Source of the DNA: Thalassospira sp. MCCC 1A01148
Lineage (GTDB): Bacteria > Pseudomonadota > Alphaproteobacteria > Rhodospirillales > Thalassospiraceae
Reading direction: 5' to 3'
Length of the DNA: 64,000 nucleotides
NCBI RefSeq assembly: GCF_001613795.1
Contig: NZ_LPVZ01000021.1
Coordinates: forward strand, 178,438-242,437
Shown here: piece by piece, positions 58,023 to 64,000 of the stretch
Layout of the letters: each line of letters starts with the position of its first letter
How positions within the stretch are numbered: the first letter of the stretch is position 1
Made by a program: the position numbers and the translations under genes
The notes under the pieces: generated by a model
Databases searched by the model: none
Told to the model about the DNA's origin: nothing
The model's input: only the letters and a program-made list of their open reading frames with translations

Positions 58023-58928
58023 ATGAGCGATGAACGCACCGAAGATTTTATCCCACAAATAACCAACGCACTACTTGCATACCCCTATCGAGAGATAACG
58101 GGTAGCCGAGTCAACGAACAAATTAAAAAAGCGGCTCCTGAATTGAACATACGAGAAACGGTTGGCATACTCACTGGACCGGGGGCTCTATCGACTTTTA
58201 TCGAAAAATACTTATCTGGAATTCTCCAGCGCATCGGAAACCAAGGCGGCGATACACTATTCGAGATTTTAGGTAGCCAATCAGATAAGCACACAGCACC
58301 ATCCGAACGCAGCCTTTGGAAAACTTTTGTCAGTCCAGCGTCAGAGCAACATTTAGTTATTGACCCTCAGAGTCTAACCATTCGCGTTCAGGATGATGCT
58401 CCGGACCAAAACTCCCCTCTGTCCGAAATACAAAAAGTTTCTGAAGAAGAACATGACCGGATAAGGGATCACTTCCACAAGACCTTACCCACAGAATCCC
58501 TTGAAAAATTGATGAATGATGACGGAAGCCATCTCAGCTTTAACAACTGGATATCGATCCTTCGAACTGAATTTCCGGAAGACTATAAACGCTGGGGAAA
58601 ATTTCGGATTGAGAAACTTACGGATGTATTCAAGCAACGAATAGACAATTTTGACTTGAGCATCGAACAAAAGTCTGACTTAATTCGTGAATTACATTTA
58701 TCTCAACATCACTCCTACGAGCAAAGAAAACTTACAGCATCGGCTAACCATGCTGAAACTCATCTTAGTGAGCGATCTAGCCTCGCTTCCTCAGAACCAG
58801 CGATAAACGCACGTACTTTTGCACTTGAAGCGATCAAAATCATGAGAGACGACGAGATACGCTCGATGCCCATTACGATTGGCACCGCCATTGACGTCTT
58901 AAAAAAGAAAACCATTCTATCAGGATAG
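58023..58928 (+). CDS. uncharacterised protein, candidate LOTUS/OST-HTH-like N-terminus, partner of PRTase-like gene
   Basis: 301 residues from the ATG 58023 (MSDERTEDFI), preceded by GAGG. Residues 5-75 have the spacing of an OST-HTH/LOTUS domain (ITGSRVNEQIKKAAPELNIR, then a GPGALSTFIEKYL helix); this is a weak motif reading, not proven. The middle and C-terminal parts are charged helices. AT-rich base use; nine bases separate it from the next gene, so they form a pair. Confidence 0.6.
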   Translation: MSDERTEDFIPQITNALLAYPYREITGSRVNEQIKKAAPELNIRETVGILTGPGALSTFIEKYLSGILQRIGNQGGDTLFEILGSQSDKHTAPSERSLWKTFVSPASEQHLVIDPQSLTIRVQDDAPDQNSPLSEIQKVSEEEHDRIRDHFHKTLPTESLEKLMNDDGSHLSFNNWISILRTEFPEDYKRWGKFRIEKLTDVFKQRIDNFDLSIEQKSDLIRELHLSQHHSYEQRKLTASANHAETHLSERSSLASSEPAINARTFALEAIKIMRDDEIRSMPITIGTAIDVLKKKTILSG

Positions 58929-58937
58929 AATATTCCA

Positions 58938-60266
58938 ATGAGTGACCCATGGCTGTTTATCATTGTTTCAACACAAGAAAGCCAAAATATCACTCAAGAA
59001 CTCCACGATAAGACCAGCCAACTGGCAGAGACGCATGTATCGATTTTCTCACCACCTGAAAAATTGGAAAAAGGAGGATACCAAGATGCCCTGACCAAGC
59101 ATTTTATTGAAGCAATCGAATCTGCAGGCGTGATCCACAACACTGAATTTAGTGTAATTTTAGACCGCAATGTAAAGTGCAACGTTAAAACGCTTGAGTC
59201 TCAACTAAACCACGAAGCCAATTTTAAGTCTCTGATTCGGCATGTTTCCATAAAAACAATTCGAACAAGAATGACGAATCATATAATGGAAAATAATTCG
59301 CACTGGCGTACGTATGCGACAGATCAAATTTCAAGATACAACTACCAGACAACAAAGCTAGAAACTTGGCATCAGCAGTTTGGACAACTTCAACACCCGA
59401 CTATTGGACGGATGATCGCATCACAGCTTCGTGTTGAGTCCTTGAACAAAATCACTGTTGCGCAGAAAGCTTTCATCAAAGGAAAGAGTGATTCCATAGG
59501 ACAAAAGCAACAACACTGTGTAATCGCTGATGGTGACCAAGGTGGAAGTTGGCAAACTATTGACAATGATATAACGCACCTAACTCAGGATAATCTCCCA
59601 CCTGCGGAATGGGATGAAGTAGCCAAAACCATCAAGTTTCCTGACTCAAACTGCCATGAACTCGTCGTTTATGAAGATGCACTATGGAGCGGGTATGAGT
59701 TTTGCAATCACCTCAATGCAATGTCCGATATTTCGTCACTACCTCGTATTCAGTTCAAGTTTGCCATTATTACTGACTTTGGACTACGGATCGCGCGCCA
59801 TGCGATTAGGCATTCAGGACTTCACGAGAAGCTATATATTGACACCAATAACTCTCAACTAATCTATTTTCTTGACCAAGACCTTCCCACCCCACTTCAG
59901 TATGGAGAGGGGCTCTCCCCTGACGATTATTTTGAAGAATTACACAAGCACGTAACTCCCGCGGTGTTTTCACGACACCAATGGACTGATCGAGACAAAG
60001 ATGCATGTCGAGAAATCGGCCGGCAACTTGTAAGACATTGGCTACGAAGAAAAGGATGCGAGAACCCCACCGACGAGCAGATAGACAAATACTCGCTTGG
60101 CGGTGGCAGGTTTGGCTCTGCTATTTTACTTTCTCACAGCATTCCAAAAGTCTGCCTACCTTTACTTTGGCTAGATGGACCTGTTTCGCTTAACGGAAAG
60201 ACCATAAATTGGCGTCCACTATTTATAGATCCACGAAGAGTAAAAGATGTGCATGTCCCTGCATAA
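58938..60266 (+). CDS. phosphoribosyltransferase-like protein (PRTase-CE-like)
   Basis: 442 residues. Residues about 238-300 read ELVVYEDALWSGYEFCNHLN then FKFAIITDFGLRIARHAI, which fits the PRTase PRPP-binding loop (hydrophobic run, acidic pair, small-Gly) and its following strand. The C-terminal block (YSLGGGRFGSAILLSHSIPK) is a conserved tail of this group as I recall it. Such PRTase-like domains have been described in prokaryotic conflict systems; no activity is shown. Partner of the preceding gene; AT-rich. Confidence 0.6.
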   Translation: MSDPWLFIIVSTQESQNITQELHDKTSQLAETHVSIFSPPEKLEKGGYQDALTKHFIEAIESAGVIHNTEFSVILDRNVKCNVKTLESQLNHEANFKSLIRHVSIKTIRTRMTNHIMENNSHWRTYATDQISRYNYQTTKLETWHQQFGQLQHPTIGRMIASQLRVESLNKITVAQKAFIKGKSDSIGQKQQHCVIADGDQGGSWQTIDNDITHLTQDNLPPAEWDEVAKTIKFPDSNCHELVVYEDALWSGYEFCNHLNAMSDISSLPRIQFKFAIITDFGLRIARHAIRHSGLHEKLYIDTNNSQLIYFLDQDLPTPLQYGEGLSPDDYFEELHKHVTPAVFSRHQWTDRDKDACREIGRQLVRHWLRRKGCENPTDEQIDKYSLGGGRFGSAILLSHSIPKVCLPLLWLDGPVSLNGKTINWRPLFIDPRRVKDVHVPA

Positions 60267-60291
60267 TCCGGCACCTCGGAGCAACTCGTAA

Positions 60292-61197
60292 GTGCTACTC
60301 GATGATAGGCACATAAAGTATGTTCGGGATCACTGGCAAGGAAAGCACGCGCTGTTATTCGCGCTGGCCGTCAACCTGATCCTGATCCGCGCTCTGATCC
60401 TGTTTGCCGATCGCTATACGCTGCCGCCCTATATCCCTGATCGCATCCCGGCGCTGATCGCGACGATTGCGTTTATTCTTTTTTTTCATGGCGTTGTTTT
60501 TGTCTGGCAGGTGGTCGGCGTGCTGCGCGCCACCCAACATCAATCAAGCATTCTTGCCAATATCTGGACCGTTGTGACCTATGGGGTGATCGGGCTTTGT
60601 CTGGTCTTTACCGTGCTCAGTATCGCGGCCTCTTTCCGTGCCCTCGCCCCGGAGCGGTTTATTCCGGTCAATCTGACCGAGCTTGAAGATGCCCGCGCCA
60701 GCCAGTATGCGCTGACCCTCAGTCCGGATAACACCCGTATTCACATCACTGGTATCTTTGCCCTTGGCATGGCGCAGCGATTGGCCGCCTTGCTTGATGA
60801 AAATCCGGGTGTCACCGGCATCGTCCTGCACAGTGATGGCGGGCATGTCTATGAGGGGCGCGGTGTCGGCTTCCTGATCCGCGACCGGGGCTTGGACACC
60901 TATGTGTTTGAGGCCTGCAGCTCCGCCTGCACGACCGCCTTTATCGGTGGTGCCAAACGTTACCTCGGCCCCAATGGCCGGCTGGGCTTCCATCAATACA
61001 AGATCGATCTCGACTACCCCGTCCCGCTGTATGACATCAAGGGCCAGCAGGAAAAGGAAATCACCTTCTATCGCAGCCAGGGCATTGCCGAGAGCTTCCT
61101 CGAGCAAGTCTTCCTCACACCGCATACCGGGATCTGGTTCCCGGAGGTGGCGGAGCTGATGGAGGCGGGTGTTGTCGATGGGGTGGTTGAGGAATGA
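60292..61197 (+). CDS. membrane protein with ClpP/SppA-like periplasmic domain
   Basis: 301 residues, GTG start with GGAG upstream; the first dozen codons cross from AT-rich to GC-rich DNA. Membrane helices lie near 22-38, 53-75 and 90-112. Residues 135-300 have the crotonase/ClpP fold of COG3904-type proteins: GIVLHSDGGHVYEGRGVGF, then the candidate catalytic Ser in EACSSACTTAFIGG and LGFHQYK. Likely a periplasmic serine hydrolase-like protein of unknown substrate. Confidence 0.75.
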   Translation: MLLDDRHIKYVRDHWQGKHALLFALAVNLILIRALILFADRYTLPPYIPDRIPALIATIAFILFFHGVVFVWQVVGVLRATQHQSSILANIWTVVTYGVIGLCLVFTVLSIAASFRALAPERFIPVNLTELEDARASQYALTLSPDNTRIHITGIFALGMAQRLAALLDENPGVTGIVLHSDGGHVYEGRGVGFLIRDRGLDTYVFEACSSACTTAFIGGAKRYLGPNGRLGFHQYKIDLDYPVPLYDIKGQQEKEITFYRSQGIAESFLEQVFLTPHTGIWFPEVAELMEAGVVDGVVEE

Positions 61198-61514
61198 GCA
61201 TGCCGGACCAGCGCAGTCTGCGCGCGGTCTCGAACTTTGGCTTAAAATTGCTAACTTTTCCAAAGCCCATCTTAACTGTCCGTTCGCTGCAGGATAAAGA
61301 CGGGGTCAACCTTGCGCTTGCCCAACTCACGGGCATTCTCAGGGGCATGCAAAGCCGAAATGTCGGCCCCTGATACACACCAGAAACGTTGTCGAAAGGC
61401 GGACTGAGCAAGTTTGAGTTCGCAACCGAACGACCGGATGTGAAGCACTGGACGCCACAATCAACCTGTTAACGCTAGAAGTAACCGCAGTTTGATTTGG
61501 CAAGAGTGAACTTT
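61198..61514. other. intergenic region, nothing recognised
   Basis: 317 bases between the ClpP-like gene and the methyltransferase gene. No hairpin, RNA gene or promoter stood out. Confidence 0.4.
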
Positions 61515-62186
61515 ATGATCCCCCCTACAGCACTCCGTTCTGCCGGTAATGCGGTGTCGGGAACGCCCCCGGATGATGCCGGCATGCGAACTATACAGCG
61601 CCGAAGAAAACGTATTCTTCGGCTTGGTGTTTTGGTTCTTTTGGTACTCGTCGCCGGATCTCGGTCCTTGACCGATCGGCAGAGCGCGCTTCACGACATG
61701 ATCGAAGCCGTTGGGCTATTTGCGATTTACGTATGCATCATCGGACGTGGCTGGTGCTCCCTTTATATCGGCGGGCGCAAGAACACAGAGCTTGTCACCA
61801 CCGGGCCTTATTCAAGCTGCCGTAATCCACTTTATCTTTTCAGCATAATCGGGGCGTTTGGTGTCGGAGCCCAGACCGGCAGCATCGTGCTCGCCAGTTT
61901 GTTTGCGGGCGTGTGCTGGATGGTGTTTCGCAATGTGGTCTTGCAAGAAGAGGTGCTGTTGTCAGAACGTTTTGGCAAGGCATTCCGCCGCTATACCAAT
62001 ACTGTGCCGCGTTTTCGGCCGACCTGGTTTCGCTGGCAGGATGAAGAAACACTGCTGTGCAAGCCGTCACTGTTTTTGACCACGACGCGCGATGCGATGT
62101 GGTTTCTGGCTGCCGGACCGGTATTGGAAGGCATCAAAGTGATGCAGGAAAAGGGATGGCTGATACCTGTGATCTATCTGCCCTAA
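61515..62186 (+). CDS. isoprenylcysteine carboxyl methyltransferase-family membrane protein
   Basis: 223 residues from the ATG 61515; an in-frame TTG lies six codons upstream. About five helices and the ICMT block RKNTELVTTGPYSSCRNPLY, plus LQEEVLLSERFGKAFRRYTN, in the C-terminal half. Bacterial relatives methylate lipids or small molecules using SAM; the target is not known. A C-terminal extension after PRFRPTWFRW is unusual for the family. Confidence 0.85.
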   Translation: MIPPTALRSAGNAVSGTPPDDAGMRTIQRRRKRILRLGVLVLLVLVAGSRSLTDRQSALHDMIEAVGLFAIYVCIIGRGWCSLYIGGRKNTELVTTGPYSSCRNPLYLFSIIGAFGVGAQTGSIVLASLFAGVCWMVFRNVVLQEEVLLSERFGKAFRRYTNTVPRFRPTWFRWQDEETLLCKPSLFLTTTRDAMWFLAAGPVLEGIKVMQEKGWLIPVIYLP

Positions 62187-62218
62187 GTGCCAAACCTGAA
62201 TAAGGTCTCCCGGTTTAG

Positions 62219-62260
62219 CCCGAAGCGGTTGAGCGGCTGCCCGAAGCGGTTGAGCGGCTG
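62219..62260. repeat. tandem 21-bp duplication
   Basis: CCCGAAGCGGTTGAGCGGCT plus one G (62219-62239) is repeated exactly once at 62240-62260. It lies in a 337-base gap (62187-62523) that reads like a decayed coding fragment (PEAVERLKDSLSFIPRYDF in one frame). Confidence 0.75.
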
Positions 62261-62523
62261 AAAGACAGCTTGTCCTTTATCCCGCGCTACGATTTTGCGA
62301 TCTGCCCCACCCCCAGCAATAGCAGGACTTTTGCCTGTTGATCCGATATTTGCTCAGACGTGGACGCACATAAGTCGATCCACACAAGGCCATCTGAATG
62401 AATCGCCCGCCCTTTCCATTGGGTTTAGGCCTACCGGGCTACCGTCACAAATGTTCGATCCCAAGAACGATGATGACGAAAGCCCCCCGAACTGCACAAC
62501 ATAATAGCGGAGTAGAAATTGAT

Positions 62524-63666
62524 ATGAAACCGACCGAAAATCCTCAAGGGAACCTCGCAATAGGACGCCGCAGCTTTCTAAGTGGTGCGGCGGCCCTTGG
62601 TGTTGGTGCCGGATTGGCCGCACACGCCAATGCCGCCGACACCACTGCGGCAGAAAAATCGACCATTGCCTTGCGAGACCACGACCTGCCCTTTATCGCC
62701 ACCGAAGAGACCTATACCACCGACGAACTGATCGCGCTGAATGCGATTAACGATGATCACGTGGAATACCTCAGGGAAACCGGTCTTGCCGAACTTGGCC
62801 CCGGCCGCATCGGTGACATGGATCAGGCAGGGATCAATATGCAGATCCTTTCGGCACATACGCCCGGCGTGCAGGATCTCGCTGGTCAGGAAGGCATCGA
62901 TTTTGCCTATCGCCTCAACAAGATGATTGCCACCGGCCCGATGGTCACCTATCCGGGGCGGTTCCAGGCCTTTGCAACCCTGCCGCTACAGGACCCGGCC
63001 GCATCAGCCGACGAACTGGAACGCGCCGTTCGCGAAGATGGATTTGTCGGCGCCATGACCAATGGCTTCATTGGCAAAAAGTTTCTCGACCATCCCGATT
63101 TTGAACCCCTTCTGGCGCGGGCCGAGGCACTTGATGTCCCGATATACCTACATCCGGGCTTCCCGCCCAAGGAAGTCTTCGACATTTACTACCGCATCAT
63201 GCGGCCAGGATATAATGACGAATATCAGGACTACATTCTCAGTGGTTCCGGATATGGTTGGCACCAGGAGGTGCTTACGCAATGTCTTCGACTGATCATG
63301 ACAGGAACGTTCGACAGATTCCCCAAACTGCAAATGATCATCGGCCATATGGGAGAAGGCCTTCCGTTCTTCTTTGAGCGTATCGCCGAAGATTTGGGCG
63401 ATGTGACCGAAGGCTCCCTGAACAAGCCCATCGGCCAGTACTTCAGTGACAATTTCTGGTACACAACCAGCGCATTTTTCCAGGATGAACTGCTTCATCT
63501 TTTGTTGAAATACATCAGTGTGGATCGTGTGATGTTTGGAACCGATTATCCGTTTGCAGACATGAAGCAGGGAACCGACTGGTTTCGGGCAGTGGATCTG
63601 CCCCGTGAAGCCAAGGAAAAAATTGCGTTCCGGAATGCGCAAAAACTGTTCGGCATAAAGGTCTGA
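62524..63666 (+). CDS. Tat-exported amidohydrolase of the LigW/ACMSD family
   Basis: 380 residues from the ATG at 62524 (GGAG about 12 bases upstream). A twin-arginine signal, GRRSFLSGAAALGVGAGLAA, opens the protein. The mature part begins with FIATEETYTTDEL, as in LigW-type decarboxylases (IATEEAF), and has the metal ligand His in PIYLHPGFPP, IIGHMGEGLPFFFERI and the Asp in MFGTDYPFAD. A decarboxylase or hydrolase on an aromatic acid is likely; export of this class to the periplasm is uncommon. Confidence 0.88.
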   Translation: MKPTENPQGNLAIGRRSFLSGAAALGVGAGLAAHANAADTTAAEKSTIALRDHDLPFIATEETYTTDELIALNAINDDHVEYLRETGLAELGPGRIGDMDQAGINMQILSAHTPGVQDLAGQEGIDFAYRLNKMIATGPMVTYPGRFQAFATLPLQDPAASADELERAVREDGFVGAMTNGFIGKKFLDHPDFEPLLARAEALDVPIYLHPGFPPKEVFDIYYRIMRPGYNDEYQDYILSGSGYGWHQEVLTQCLRLIMTGTFDRFPKLQMIIGHMGEGLPFFFERIAEDLGDVTEGSLNKPIGQYFSDNFWYTTSAFFQDELLHLLLKYISVDRVMFGTDYPFADMKQGTDWFRAVDLPREAKEKIAFRNAQKLFGIKV

Positions 63667-63744
63667 TACCTCTTCCCAACCCCACACGCCTTTAACAACA
63701 ACGAGTTGTATGAGGCCTAAAAGAAACAGGGCTACAGCAAAGAC

Positions 63745-63782
63745 AAACACCCCGCTCGGGTTCGCCAAGCGGGGTGTTTTGA
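63745..63782 (+). terminator. intrinsic terminator of the amidohydrolase gene
   Basis: AAACACCCCGCT pairs with AGCGGGGTGTTT, ending TTTT. Confidence 0.85.
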
Positions 63783-64000
63783 TCTAGGGCGTTGTTATAT
63801 CTCGCAAAGAAGCGATTTATACCAGAAGTGGTTTCGGGGGCAGGATTAGTCTCCGCCCTTCGGGCTCCGCCAGCTTCGGCCAAAGGCCTTCGCAAAGAAC
63901 CTGCAAACAGGCTATGGCCTGTTTGCGATGTCCCAATCCGCATGCACCCGACAATCGAACATTAAAAAAGCCCGCCACAAGGGCGAGCTGGTAACGGATA
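63783..64000. other. hairpin-rich window end
   Basis: No gene is supported here. There is a 10-bp perfect hairpin, GCAAACAGGC-TATG-GCCTGTTTGC (63903-63926), and further GC-rich inverted stretches, so a repeat element or terminator cluster is likely. Confidence 0.45.

Overview
The window is chromosomal DNA from a Gram-negative bacterium, most likely an alphaproteobacterium of the Rhodospirillales (Thalassospira-like). This is inferred from a GAAC-N7-GAAC SOS box in front of an imuA-imuB-dnaE2 mutasome, a bd-type oxidase with a DUF2474 subunit, a glucuronate/galactonate-type dgoKA pair and the overall GC-rich codon use. The genus is an inference and was not checked against any database. There is one tRNA (Thr, CGT), no rRNA and no CRISPR array.

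The most distinctive region is 1.4-8.6 kb, an R-body locus. It holds eight tandem RebB-family (Killing trait) proteins, an ECF-like sigma factor with a roughly 240-residue disordered N-terminal extension, and two unknown low-complexity proteins upstream. Two reb genes share a promoter-like motif, GTCACAAC-N13-CGTC, with identical spacing, which could be the recognition site of the adjacent sigma factor. The fourth reb gene has a U UUU UUU slippery heptamer after which an open -1 frame runs on to overlap the next reb gene. Strong hairpins after the first and second reb genes suggest staged subunit dosage.

8.7-27.2 kb is mostly ordinary chromosome: a class III nucleotide cyclase; an OmpR-type two-component system whose sensor carries an Asp/His-rich periplasmic loop and faces a His-rich exported protein; a Na/Pi cotransporter; glpD; asnB; a sigma-54 activator facing an aldehyde dehydrogenase plus DUF779 gene with a recognisable -24/-12 promoter and an upstream palindrome; and a YeiH-type exporter with a divergent LysR.

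27.2-36.6 kb holds two pairs of AT-richer genes for related multi-pass membrane proteins that share a C-terminal S/A-R-A-Y-x-x-G-E-A-x-L signature. Between the pairs are a cyanide-insensitive-type bd oxidase operon (with a 40-residue third subunit), an aminotransferase and an MFS transporter. One membrane gene is split by a frameshift at a run of nine T.

36.9-55 kb contains cysD-cysNC, a GIY-YIG/DUF4357 gene, the SOS mutasome, a deletion scar joining a TRAP permease remnant to a racemase remnant, cell-wall and phospholipid enzymes, a lipoprotein binding protein, two nested-palindrome elements flanking a small GIY-YIG gene, and a De Ley-Doudoroff (dgoK, dgoA) cluster with an atypical SDR.

55.4-64 kb has katG, then an AT-rich two-gene island (a phosphoribosyltransferase-like protein with an upstream partner that may carry a LOTUS/OST-HTH-like N-terminus) that is a candidate conflict or defence module, then a ClpP-fold membrane protein, an ICMT-family methyltransferase and a Tat-exported LigW-like amidohydrolase.
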